Below, in pieces: positions 34,266 through 45,767 of a stretch of 64,000 nt of DNA. A model generated the notes under the pieces. The model did not search any database, had not been told where the DNA came from, and saw only the letters and a program-made list of their open reading frames with translations. The translations under genes were made by a program, and so were the position numbers. Every line of letters starts with the position of its first letter. Positions within the stretch are counted from its first letter, which is position 1. Source of the DNA: Roridomyces roridus (taxonomy: Eukaryota > Basidiomycota > Agaricomycetes > Agaricales > Mycenaceae); assembly GCA_029378245.1 (NCBI GenBank), contig JARKIF010000003.1:310001-374000 (forward strand). Direction: 5' to 3'.

Positions 34266-35055
34266 GAGCCGGCGATCGACTTGGAAGGAATAGGAAGAGA
34301 AGGCACGCCAGCCACATTGTATTAATTTGGAGGGCGTTCCCGGAAGCCGAAAACCACACGGTAAACAAAAGCCAGCGATCTTCGGATGAACGGAGATAAT
34401 GCCGATCAAGCAGCGGGAAAGCAAGTACGACATCCGACCCCTTTCGCTCGCAGTTCTGAATCTTGCTTATCGTGTCGCTATTTTCAGCGACCCTCCAGAA
34501 GTTCTATTCCACTGGTAAAGTTCGGGCGTACCTCATAGTTGATTTGAGCTCCAGACGTGGCAAATTGGCACCCAACCATCTCTCGACTCTTCTCGCTCCC
34601 AGTTTGAACAAGGAATATTGTGAGTTCTAAATTTCTCTATTGTTAAATTTAATCTACCTGACATTGCATTGGCAGATGACGGCGATCGACTGGTAAGGAA
34701 TCGGAAGGGAAGGCGCGCCACATTGGGGTGGGGACGACCTGAAAGCCGAAAACTACCTGTGTCAAAACAGGCTAACCATCTTCATTCAACTGTCGATCCA
34801 GCGGCTGAAGAACACAACCCTTCTATCGTCCTGAATCTGCTTATCTCCCGCGTCGCTATTTTTCAGTGACTCTCCGTCCACCGGCAAATCCAAAGTTCCG
34901 ACGTATCTCGTATTCAAAGCAAGTTGCAAAGGCAACGCGGCGAACTTCTCCCAACCATCTCTCGACTCTTGGGTTCTTTCGCCTTCTGTTCGGATAAAGG
35001 TGATTGCGAGTTCTGAATCCCTCTATCGCTAATAAATATACCTGACTCTGCAGGC
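34266..35055. repeat. Two diverged tandem repeats upstream of the C2H2 gene
   Basis: Repeat 1 (about 34266-34678) and repeat 2 (about 34680-35055) share blocks in order: GGCGATCGACT.GTAAGGAAT, then GAAGGC.CGCCA, AGCCGAAAAC, TCGCTATTTTTCAG, CCCAACCATCTCTCGACTCT, a GTGAGTTCTAAAT / GCGAGTTCTGAATC block and a final ACCTGAC..GCAG. The AG and GTGAG elements at constant places suggest each repeat is an old exon plus intron. Repeat 2 has the better reading frame (TYLVFKASCKGNAANFSQPS). They end immediately upstream of the C2H2 start codon and may be duplicated 5' exons of that gene. Confidence 0.5.
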
Positions 35056-35060
35056 TAGTC

Positions 35061-36067
35061 ATGACATGCAATTTCAGCTTTGCGCCGCAGTTCTCCCAGG
35101 AGGCGGTCGACCGCTACCCAAGCTTGACCTCTGCACTGGGCAACTACTATCCAGGACTTTCTCAGGCCGTCTCGTCGCCGCCTTGTGTGGTGAAGGAATC
35201 TCCTCAATTGGACTATTCCGCTGCTTCGCTCTGTTCGGTCCAAGTTGCGCCCTACGAGGATCCCTATTTTTCGTATGAAATTCCCCGCTCCATTAGCATT
35301 ATTTTCAACTTCCACCAGTCTCTCCCAGTGTACGGATAATTTGACGATGGCCACAACTCTTCCTCTGTGAGCGAGCCACATTCTACATTGCTGATTTTGA
35401 CGCTACTCAGGTGCAGCACTTCCCCACTGTTCCTGTCTCCCAAGTTTCCCAAGGCACTCGCAAAAATAACGCGCAGGGGGAAAGTCGTTAAAAAGTACCC
35501 ATGCGATCGCTGGTGTCAGCGGTTCTCCACGTAAGTCGTCGTATATTCGTTCTACTACAGGTCCCGCCGCTCACTGCGAGTTCCACATAGTGGGGCCGAA
35601 CTTCGAAAGCATTCCAGTGTTCATGTCGGCGAAGCGCGTGCGTTCATTTCCACATCTTTCACACCGGTCCAAATCATATGTGGCCTAGGTTTCAGCTGTA
35701 GTTTTCCAGGCTGCCTCAAAGAATTTGGTGCGTCTCATCCCGTCATTCTTGCACTCTCTCAATCATTTCCGAAGGCGCCAAATCGAACCTCATGCGTCAC
35801 GAGGGGACAGTGCACCGTAAATCATCCCGGAAAGACCACCTGCTGCAGCCGGTGACTTTTGAATTCTCATTCATGGACCCTGAAGAGACGCCACCCCCTG
35901 TCCGCTCAGATACCACTGCACCTGCGCAAATCATATGGGACTACGAGGGTCCTTTAGTTCGGCGGAGGGCGTTTGTTTCCACCGTATCCGTGGCAGAGAT
36001 CGACATTCTTTCAGATCAAGTGCAAGCTCGACATCCGATCGTGGGATATTCTCTTCACTGCTCCTGA
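35061..36067 (+). pseudogene. C2H2 zinc-finger protein gene with one-base frameshift
   Basis: Exons 35061-35327, 35411-35530, 35561-35637, 35689-35727 and 35775-36067 have good splice sites. Together they give an N-terminal Ser/Pro/Tyr-rich region, then a first imperfect finger (YPCDRWCQRFSTSRRSLRV..H), the linker HVGEARF, and a second canonical finger CSFPGC-x12-H-x4-H (AKSNLMRHEGTVH), followed by about 85 residues without motif. C2H2 pairs joined by an H-x-GE linker bind DNA, so a nuclear regulator is likely. The frame breaks once, at a run of five G at 35480-35484 in exon 2; four G would keep all exons in phase. Either the gene is freshly dead or the base is an assembly error. Confidence 0.62.
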
Positions 36068-37378
36068 TAGGATAGGATAGGATTGTTTGATATGCCCAGG
36101 GTGATTCTCTGCTCATTCATTTATCCATTCACTTATCTGCCAGCTTCAACAGATCTGGCCACTTTCGCGAGAATAAAATCTACGTCGGACTATATGATGC
36201 TTCAACGTTTCCACATGTATAGTACTATAGTTATGACACACATGTAGTACATTCTCTTCAGTTTCAAAATATGAATCCATGGAAGCCCGAATTCACCGCG
36301 CCGGATGTGTCGCGGAGTGTGGATCTCATCCTTGCTCCGCCAAGTCATGAGGCCCACGTTACTTTGAGATTCATACAGACAGCGCTGGTTTTACTACATG
36401 CATGCCCCTCCCATTATGGCCTCCGGACTCAATGCGCGGATTAAGTATCTTTGGTTTGACCCCAAAACCACCGAACGATGACTTCGAATTAACGTCACCG
36501 TGTCTACATTAAGAGTTGATTCAGCATGTCCAATCACTTTCGAGCAACGCACATTCATGATACGGTAAGACGCACCATTCAAACGCGAAATTCCGCTCCG
36601 GCAAAGTACTGTCGGATGAGTCCGCATTGTTCAAGCAGAATTCCGCCCAAGGGACCATTCCGGCACAATTGATGAGCAGGAAACCGGGTGGGAAGGGCTG
36701 AGCTCGAGGTTGGCTCGAGGCCTGGATGCGGAAGGGGTCGACCGCCGACGTATAAAGCACGATACGGCATTATAATTACAATTCGGGGCACGGAGATGTC
36801 ATCAGCGAGAACAGGGGTCCTCAAGTTCAATTGGTGGAAGAAGCTCGAACACCCAGGGTATTTGGTGGAAGAAGCTCTATTTTTGTGAGTCCCGTGCAAA
36901 GAAGCAAAAGCGGGAGGATTCTTTACCCAGGTTACGTTTCTAGGGAGTCGGCCAACTTGAAGAGGAACGTACAGTGCTGTTGAACTCAACTTGTTCAAGT
37001 TGTTCTCGTTTTGCAGCAGCATCGGTAATTACGGTGGCTGCGGCCGGGCAGTACTCAACGTACTTACCACCGAGTTACAGGACCCGTTTTCTCGGTAGTT
37101 GGGTGCTGGAGCTGGTGGCACAGTAATTCAGTAAGTGATCGCTGTGCTTTGTTTGCTTTCGTTTGATGCCGGAATCACTCATTCTTAGCTTGCATGCCCC
37201 ACGTACTTTTGGTCCGATGGGATCCCACTAGTGCTTGGTCGAAGTGAACCATTTGCATTGAGATTCTAGGGCCTTGACTCAGCACCATCGGATGTCTACA
37301 TCCGATTCCCAGCTTTAAAAGTTAAAACCAGGCTTTTGCACTCTGTCTGTCGAAACTAGCGCGCTCTCTCGAGTCTCG
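36068..37378. other. Intergenic and F-box pseudogene promoter region
   Basis: No coding feature is seen. The last 230 bp resemble the region upstream of the intact F-box gene (GCCGGAAT..CTCATTC..AGCTTGCATGC, and CTCTG.C..CTGTCGAAAC just before the ATG), so the promoter was duplicated with the gene. A TTTAAAA motif at about 37315 may be its TATA box. Confidence 0.45.
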
Positions 37379-38722
37379 ATGGCCTACCAGCAACCCATGG
37401 TCTCATCCCGTGTACCGGAAGAATGCTGGTACTACATCGTCAACATGCTGGACGACACCGCCGATCTCAACTCGTGTGCTCTCACCGCGAGCCGACTCTT
37501 TTTTTGTGGGACGTTATGTAGGCGGGGAAGAATACACTTTTATGGGTCTTGGTGCATCCCACAGTGCTGTCTAGCGCTTTCGCGCTTCCATACACTGTTT
37601 GGGCCGACATCGGTCGGTGGCCGTGGAAATTTTTAAACCCAGCCGAGCGAGCCGACTCGCGCAGGCCGTTCTCTTTCACGATATCACGATCATGCACCGC
37701 AAGGATGCAGTGGGCCTGGCTCCCGGCGAAACTTCTCTCACGGCGGAAGAAGATATCGCCTACACCATCGCCGCCTATACACGCCTCCACGACGTGCTCC
37801 TGTCCTCCCCTCATCTCACGACGCACATCCGCGTTGTTTCCCTCTCAGCATATGTTCAATCTGTTGCGATCGTTGCGGATATGGACCTCCCTCGACTCTC
37901 GGACATGACGCTCGTCGCCCCCCTGATGACACCCCCGTTCTCAATGGCCCGCTTGTCCCCTACTTGACGCGGCTCATCGCTCTTTCCTCCCTCCGCCGTC
38001 TCATTCTCCGGTCGGATTTCGACCCGTCCATCTTTTCGGATTGCTCGTCGAGCCTGGAATAGCTCGTGCTGGATCGTGTGCGTCCCAGGAAGCCGTGGAA
38101 TTCATGGGCACCAAACACGCCCCGCCAGCGCTCGGCGCTGAAGCGGCTTCATCTGCAGCTAGCGCGAGAAGAGGAGGATGACCAAGAGTACATCGACGAC
38201 GAGGACGACGAAGACGAGTCTGAGCGCAGCGCACTGGCCTGGCTCCTCCACCCGAACTCTCTGTTCGTGCTCACCGGCGTAGAGGAGTTGGAGAAATCGG
38301 ACACAGTGCGCTTTGTCTAACCTTTTCACCTTCAAGGCATTGATTGATTCATTGTCAGGCGAGAGCATTGAGAACCTCGACCTCGCTCCCCTTTTTGACC
38401 TCAACTACCTCCAGTTATACGTCACAAGAACCAACGACTTGGCCCTCCTGTTTGGCCCTCTGCTCAGCCTTGTCGCGACCACCCCAAACAACAAGATCGG
38501 CATCATCTCCTTCGATATCGCCACGTTCAGTGCGGCTGACCTCAACGCGGATGTTGAGCGGAGCTGGTCAGCTTCTACACCCAGTTCAAGCAGCTACGCC
38601 GCGCGGGAGCGCTCCCGTCGCTGCAGCTCGTAGGCTTACCCTTCCTGCCTGACCCATGGGGGCAGGACCCGGCGGTGCGTGCGATGTTCCAGCGCGCGAT
38701 CAGTGTGGCAACATTCTCCTAG
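37379..38722 (+). pseudogene. F-box-like gene, dead copy
   Basis: This is a paralogue of the intact gene at 48959-50281, colinear over its length. It begins MAYQQPMVSSRVPEECWYYI, keeps the F-box-like N-terminus and the HPNS.FVLTGVEEL block, and ends in QDPAVRAMFQRAISVATFS. Damage: a 148-bp insertion (37499-37646) after the F-box, a frameshift near 37920 (ACGCTCGTCGCCCCCCTGA), a stop in the SSSLE*LVLD segment at 38060-38062, and loss of frame after VGEELEKS near 38300. The acidic run is short (DDEDDEDESE) compared with the intact copy. Confidence 0.75.
37499..37646 (-). mobile_element. SINE-like retroposon insertion (148 bp)
   Basis: The insertion interrupts the F-box pseudogene and is flanked by the perfect 12-base duplication GCGAGCCGACTC (37487-37498 and 37647-37658). 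It begins with seven T on the plus strand, that is, a poly(A) tail on the minus strand. A poly(A) end with a long direct duplication is the mark of LINE-driven retroposition. The 140 bp of body has no ORF and I do not recognise a tRNA or 5S head. The intact paralogue lacks it. Confidence 0.75.
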
Positions 38723-40404
38723 TATAAACAATGTGGTTGGTTGTTAAAGTTGGGCATGGGCAGTTGGCGGTTGGCGGTTTGCCGGCGGTGGACTGCGCTT
38801 TTTTTTTGGCTCTTGCTATAGGCGACCAGCGCGCGTACTCGTTACCACATCAATTTCATATCCTGCAGACTATGACCGTATTTACATTGCTTGTTGTACG
38901 ATAGTTGCTCAATATTTAGTTGCTCGATAGTTGTTCCATAGTTTTTACGAATTTCTGCCTACCTGTTCCATCTGTCCATCCGATCCCCTCAAGGAGGGCA
39001 ATATTTCAAATAAGAAAAAAAGTCCACATTATTCCCAGCCCTCTCCACCAAAAGACCCTTTGTCAACCCATGTTAGCCCACCAGAACACACTGCTGGTTT
39101 GTCAGCTACCACATCGGACGTCGGGATGATGTCTTTTCGGATAAACCCTTGATAAATCCAGTAAAATATGGTATAAAATGCAAGAAGCCAGCAGGGACTC
39201 TAGGAGAGAATTGCGTCCTGGCTTTGACGTGACAATCGCGGCGCGCGCGTCCGGACAGATGAAGTCAAAAATTTAACTTGAAACCCTTATTAGTACACGT
39301 TGAAACGGTGCACTAGGGTGCGGCCGTGAAATAGAAACTCTGAGTAGTATCGAATGTAGTGAGATAACTCAACCACAAACTCAACCACTAATCAATCTAA
39401 ATCCCAACCAATCCAATGCTCGTGTGTGTGTGTTCGGGGTAGTAGGACAGGCGTCTCGTCCGTCAAAACCTCGGTACAACGTCAAAGGTAACTCTCGGGG
39501 GTTCAAGCTCGTCGTGTCCGAACGCGCAGTCTCAAGCTAACTAGCCGGGGCTCAGTCAAACTCTGGTCTCTAGGTTGGTAAGTGGGACGGGCAGTCCCTT
39601 CTATCCTCTTGATCACTCTCGGGCAATGGTACACAGTCGTCAGCTAATTCCCAGAGCCCTCAAGTCTAATACGCTGCCCCGAGGCGGACACGTACCCTCA
39701 ATGTTGTAATTATGCCTCACTAGTCCCGGGACCTGGTTGTAAGCTGGAATCACAAAAACGCGTGAATTCCCCGCATGTAAAAATACACTGCTTATCATCT
39801 CCCCCTTTCTGAAATTCTGACTGTCCCCAGTCAGCGGTCTCACCGGTTTACCCAGTAGACCATCAAGGTGAAGAGTCCTTCCTTCGCGTCGAAACACGTC
39901 TCTCGTCTTCCCGAGTCTAGCGGGAGAAGCCCCACCGAATGTTAAAGACCGTATTTGGACAGCTTTGCTCGGCGGAGACAAATTTTTCTTTCATTGCTCT
40001 TTACTCGCCGCGGCATAGCCAGCCCTCTCTTTAACTCCACCAATCAACGGCTGATCTGGCAGGAATAGCTACAAGTCCAGACCACCTGGATCTCCTCGAG
40101 GCGGTACTGCCGTAACTTTCCCTCGCACAAGTACGTCAGACCATTTAATTGAATCCGGGCCGCGAGTTGCAACTATCGGTCTTTTCCAGGAACCGCGAGT
40201 TGTAACTCTTCCTTGCCAGCAATTGAGTCACTCTCTCTTATAAGTCGGGACTTTTGGTAAAGTCGCCCACGTTTCTCTCTCTTTCTGCCTTCACTTCCGC
40301 GGGCTCAATCAAATCCTTGACTTTGTCGATCAACCCCCCTGAGTGAGTACTTGTCGTCTCCTATCTCTATGTCTCTTGCTAACAATCCTTGTAGCCTGAC
40401 TGCC
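38723..40404. other. 3' region of F-box pseudogene, then intergenic with promoter
   Basis: 38723-38950 is the decayed 3' untranslated region shared by the F-box family. The remainder has no recognised gene; a 113-codon minus-strand frame (39981-39640) is unassigned. Near 40237 a TATAAGT motif precedes pyrimidine-rich sequence, and 40342-40393 reads as a 5' UTR intron (GAGTGAGTACT .. GCTAAC .. TTGTAG) for the next gene. Confidence 0.45.
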
Positions 40405-41647
40405 ATGGCCCCGGCTGCACTATCCTTTGACGCCAACCGTTTCCCAAACAAAGTCCGCGCGTCCAACGACTGTTTCGCCGTGGCTCGTGCGATAGGAACC
40501 GTCACTCGGGCCCGGCCTTTCAAGTACCTTTACGATGAGGCAGCCCAAGTCGTCGCGGACGAGTCTCTCCCGGAACCCTTGTCTAATCCAGCGATGGTGA
40601 TCACCACTTTCTCGCAGCACCGTTTCTTAATCGTGCGTCTTCGTGGTCCTCGTTGTTTCTTTTTTTTCTGAATTCCCCACAGATTCGGCATTTCGACTAT
40701 CTCATTGCCCACGACGCAGCTGGCATTCGCATGCCGGATGAGCTCTGCCATTTCCATGCCATGCTCCCGGCAGTCCGTCGTGTTTTCGAAACGGACAACG
40801 AATACGCCGAGTTCTTCGACCTGTGCTGCTTCAAGGAGGGGTCAGTTCCCGTACGTGTTGATACTCCCCGCCCTTCTCACTAAAGCCTCATCTCTTTTCA
40901 GAAGTACAAGCCGCCGGCCTCCTGTCCCGACACATTCCCCGACTACGTGCCCGTCGTTCAACCGACTGAGAAGCGTAACTTCTTCCTCAATTGGCGCGGC
41001 TTCGACCCCAAACTCCTTCAAGAAGCCTTCAAGTTCTGCACCCAGGTCATCAGCAACATGGACTTCACTATTTCGCCAGCCAAGGTGGAGTCCTTCTTCA
41101 AAAGTTTCCGCCAAGCGTTGGTACGTAGTGCCGCGCCCGATTTCCTTCATCAACTAATCCCTTTTTAGGCCAGCGACGCTCCCAACTTCGTGCATATGGC
41201 CCGGGACAACTTCCCCGATTCTCTTCAGGTTCTCTACATTGGCCTTTATACGGCCGCCGTTTCTCTTCCTTCAAAGAAGAAGGCTTCGGTCTTGAAGGAC
41301 TTGAATTGGATGAAGGATAACCCCGTCTTAGCTGTGAGTCAAGTTCCCTTGTCTCGTTCGACTCGAACTAATTTTCTTTTCAGCTCGAGGACCTGCCGAG
41401 CTCGTTTGTCCTTCCCCCAGGCCCGAAACCGAAACCCATTCCCGTAAGTCCGCGCCTTCCTCATCTTCTTTTGGTTCTCATTTTGTTCTCAGCCGAAGGA
41501 GCCGAAGACGCCCACCACCAGCAAGCCCTCGCCAGCCAAAATGGTATGTTTCCTTCTCCCCGCTAGACCAACACTCATTTCTCGTCTTTTTAGTCTCATG
41601 TCGAGATTGCCAAGCCCCGCGTCCTTTCATCCTGTTCGATGTCCTGA
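40405..41647 (+). CDS. Unknown seven-exon gene, 3' end possibly frameshifted
   Basis: Exons 40405-40632, 40683-40850, 40902-41120, 41169-41333, 41384-41443, 41493-41543 and 41594-41647 join to 314 residues; every intron is short, has GT..AG ends and is phase 0. The protein starts MAPAALSFDANRFPNKVRAS, has mixed alpha-helical sequence to about residue 260 and then a proline/lysine-rich hinge (PPGPKPKPIP, PKEPKTPTTSKPSP). I do not recognise the family. After the stop, two further coding-like frames follow directly (FILFDVLKAVWLLRNPQRIT at about 41625-41680 and PVCPDDIANVLRELVRDGIH to 41893), so the ancestral protein was probably about 90 residues longer and has suffered two small frameshifts. 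Confidence 0.55.
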
Positions 41648-41893
41648 AGGCCGTTTGGCTCCTCCGGAATCCACAACGCATCACAATCTTCAAGTCTGTT
41701 GACTATTCTGGGCAGTACAAGGACATGCTTGACGTCATCCTCGCCCACCCGCACATCTTTCCGATTGCTTACCAGAGCCGACCTTTATCCGGGGAATCCG
41801 GTGTGCCCGGATGACATCGCGAACGTCCTACGGGAACTCGTTCGGGATGGGATCCACATACACATTGGTCTGCCCGAACGGAACAACTTCTGA

Positions 41894-42477
41894 GGTGCGT
41901 GAGATTCCTGTCCTCTTTGGTCTTTCAACGTCTCCAACAACTCAGTTAGACGAAGGCGGCTCCCGTTACCTGGGTCCACTGAACGTGAAAATGCTCGCTC
42001 GCGTGTGATCACATGCACTGGCAGCTTCGTATAATTCTGCCCACAGAAAACAGTACTCGTCGAGCACTTGATAAACACAGCTAAAATATATTCGAAGTTC
42101 ACCCTCAACTTCAGATCTCAGTAATAGCCATCTCCGCTACTCCTGAAGTTAGAATCAATTCAAAATTCACAACACCACTGACCGAAATCTTTCAAGTTAC
42201 AACCCACCATGCAAGGCTTAACTATGTTGATCGACAGATGCTCGGCTTTGGTCCCTTAACTCAACCATGACTTGCTCTTTGAATCCATGAAAGCGATGAA
42301 AAATCTTGAATCTCTCAGCTCGCTACTCTTTTCGAGCCAACAGTGATGACTCGCTTGCCTTGTCTTTCCTTGTCTCTCCTTTCCGAACCTCTCAAGGTGT
42401 TATATCCTAGCGCCGCAGGATGCATCTGCGATCACCAAGGTTTTGACCCAGCACCCATGTATAATCGGTCTTCACTA
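41894..42477. other. Intergenic, nothing recognised
   Basis: No ORF with a known motif and no defined repeat. It lies between the unknown gene and the copia remnant. Confidence 0.4.
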
Positions 42478-42990
42478 GCCACGAACGAGAATCTCGATTG
42501 ATCTGGCGACGTACGCGGTCTCGACCAAGTCGCTGCCTACGTTGTCGGCCTTATTGGCCTTTTTCTTCCGCATACTCCTCCCCGGACCCTTTACCTCCTC
42601 GCCGCCACCCGTTGACCCGCAATCAACGGCGATGTACCCGACTTTGTGGCAGTTATAACAAGAAAGGCAAACTCGCGCACCCAGATACGCCGAGGTACTA
42701 AAGTTGTCCCACGATCCCGGCAGCAAGCTAATAATGAGCAGTAAAAGTCTTCGTCAGAGATCAAACACCCGATATCGCCAACTGCGACGCAACTCCGTGA
42801 CATGCGCGTCGTCGGTGATCGTACGGTACAAGCGTCGTCATAAGTTCAATACACCCAACTTCTCGCCCTTGTCCCTCACCTGCCAGTGCCTCACCTGCGA
42901 CCACATCTCGGCCACTGTCTTGCCCGCCATGTGTACCATCTGCACGTTGATGTATGTGCTCTAAACCTACTATAGAAATCGACAACACTC
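42478..42990 (-). pseudogene. Ty1/copia-type gag remnant
   Basis: On the minus strand, pieces in interrupted frames recall a copia gag: KTVAEMWSQVRHWQ near 42950, then LLPGSWDNFSTSAYLG at about 42730-42680 (compare the SLP-x-SW-D-x-F motif of such gags), then a zinc knuckle CYNCHKVGYIAVDC at about 42665-42625 and a basic GRSMRKKKANK tail. The knuckle has tyrosine where the zinc-binding histidine should be. Stops interrupt the upstream part. No protease, integrase or reverse transcriptase follows, so only a gag fragment survives. Confidence 0.5.
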
Positions 42991-45767
42991 GAAGAATCTA
43001 ACCAGATGAGTCGAGATACAGACGAATCTATATCCAACTAACCCAATCACGAAGCTCCGGGGCGAGTGACAACTATTGAATAGTGGGAATGTGGCGAGTA
43101 TAAGTCCCTAGTACAGGGCCTTGTAAAGGTTGTAGGGAATTGAGTGATATAGTCTCGGATACGATGTCGAAACAAAGTATTGCAAATAGAGATCCTTGAT
43201 GTGAACCAAGAATGACGATTCTAAAGCGTTTTATAGATGGTAAAGCTTCACAGCTAACACACAAGATAGATTTGGTTTGGCTAAAGCCGGGGTTTTGCAA
43301 TAAAGCAGGTATTTGGGTCTCTCGATCCCTTTTACACTGGTATCCGAAGATGACAGCGACCGATACAACACGGATTTCGTAGATTCCAACACTTCACAAC
43401 TCTGAACGCACAAATAACCCTTGACAGACACACGATACGGCACAATCCAACAGATACTGATTCCAACACACTGATTCACACTCAAGTCACACACAGAATA
43501 GCCAACAAACAAATGTTTAGATTTTCAATAGCGATTGCTTAACTACGCAATGCACCGTCGAAAGCCTCGGACAAAACCCTTGATCGCAGCTGGTAGCTTG
43601 CTAGTGGGGGAAGTATCCGCTGCCCTCTTGGGTAGCACTCTATCTACTTTATACAGGTCCGAGAATCATATGATAGTACAAACGAATGGCGCAATAATTA
43701 GAAATGTCCTTGGTATCTGGAATGGAAACACCCTGATTGGTTGATTAGAACCGGCATCGTGTACGGCCGGTGTGCCAAGCCATGATTCCGCGTGGCGGAC
43801 CTGACGATCCGTGACTCCAACATTGATCCATGACTCGACTGATTTTAGTGATGTCGTATCCGACCTCTCCCTTGATTGTATACCCTCCAGACGTACGCCC
43901 ATAGGTTGTAGGTCCAGAACGATACCCATATCTTCGACTACCTGTCCCGGATACCAGCAGATACTAGTTTGAAGACTAGTATCCGACCCGGATCCTCCTT
44001 GTCCCGACTGCTGATGACAACTACGTCACTCCCTTCGGACCCGCTTCGGCGGTCTACTCATGTTTCAGGCTTTTCGGCCGACCTGCCCATCATCCCGTGA
44101 ACTTCCGAACCTCCGAATTGCACTCACACCAAGGTTCGAACAGCTGACAATCGTACAACGGTTAAGAACTTGTTTAATTGGCGTATCCCATTGGTAGAGC
44201 AGGTATCCACAACTCCTACATGTTTCGGAGTGAGCCCGTCGGTCATATTCAGGTAAATACCCTTCAACCCGTACAGTACTCTTAAGTATCCACCACACTG
44301 ACTGTCTCTGGGCTCAACATCAGTCTTGTACTGAGATGACTTAGCTAGGATACTACCTCTGAAATCGTGCAAAACACGCGTTTTCAAGGGCAGTCAAATT
44401 CCATGCTTATCAACGTCGCTCAAGGTGAGATCGATCTTTCCCGTCTAACTCCTCCCAGCGCTCAATCTTTCCACCTTTATTTTCTACATACCTGCTCCTT
44501 CGTTGGCTTGGCCGGATCCGCGGCCACGGGTCGTTTGGTGGTGCCGTTTGGGTGCCGTATCTTCAGTTACCGCCATACCCGGCAGTGAAAGTCATCAGGA
44601 AAAACGAGATCTGCCAATTAGCCGCAGATTGTTGACATTTTGCAACAATCAAACATTCTCGGTAATTCCTGACAATCTCTGACAATCGCTGCTAATCCTC
44701 ATCGCCAATTTGAATTGACCACTCAGACTTCGAAACTTGTGCCTTCAGAGAATAGCTAGCTGTCCACTGTGCCATTGCTCACTGACTTGTGTACCACACA
44801 ATAGCAAGGTTTGAACCCATATCTCTATGCAAGTTTACATGTTGAATACTGTACTACTGTCGCAGGATTCAGAGGCAGGCCAGTATTGGAAAAAAAAAAA
44901 AGCAAGTCCATGGACTCACAAAGGGAGCGGCGGGCGCCGGGACAGGTGGAAAGAGTAACCTGAGGTCGTTAAGTCCTTGCCGAGACGTGAGAGTCCCGGG
45001 AAAACATCGCCGAAGATATCAATCACTGCTACGTGGCAAAAACGTGATGCAGTTGCTAGAAGCGGTCAAACACCGTTTAACGGCGGTCTATGCAAGAGGA
45101 GGCCGATCACATGCTTTGACATCATATCACGCACGTCGGCCGCCACGCGGTCTTTGTCCCTTTCTTTCCTTCTTCCACCATCTCCTCGCAGGCTTGCCAC
45201 ACATACACCTGCTCGGATTTTTCTTTCCCCCACCCACCATCCCTTATGGCATTTCCTCATTCCATTGTTCTTTTCTTGTGTTGCGTAGTCCTCGTTACTC
45301 GTAGCTACGAAGTCCTCTTGTAGTGGCCCGTGTCGCTGCCAGCTGAAGTCGTGCGCTTTGCCGCTTCGCTTGGTTGTCGCGCGTGGATTCCGCTTTAGGC
45401 CGACAACAGAGTTTTGTCCCCCAGATCCACAGTTCCTTTACTGAGAACGACGGAAGGCATAGATGCTTCTTTCCTCTTGACCACCACCTTCTCCCCCTTC
45501 TGTGACCCTCCGTCGCCGCCTTCGCCCTCTGTCGTATACTGTGCTGCAGCTTCCGCTTCCAAGTGGATTTCCTGCCATTCCCCATGCCCTGTACCGTGTC
45601 GGTGAGTGACACACACTCTTACTTCACTGCCTTAACTCGCGCAGGCTTTCCGCGCAGAGTTCCCGATGTCAAGGCAGACTCTATTTGGTGAGTGGCCGTT
45701 GTTGTGCTCCACCAAATCTCATTCCTGTCCGTAGCACCATCTCATTGCCGAATGCTCACTGCATAAC
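42991..45767. other. Gene-free stretch, probable transposon debris
   Basis: No gene is recognised. 43740-44060 and 44100-44390 could belong to the leader or LTR of the copia remnant, but I could not find paired direct repeats. 44590-44720 carries a cluster of TGACAATC-type motifs also present at 46970-47150. Around 44805 a palindromic GGTTTGAACCC resembles a tRNA B box without a matching tRNA. The remainder is unassigned. Confidence 0.35.

Noticed and set aside
44795..44815. tRNA gene at GGTTTGAACCC
   Set aside because: The palindromic B-box-like motif has no properly placed A box or acceptor stem on either strand.
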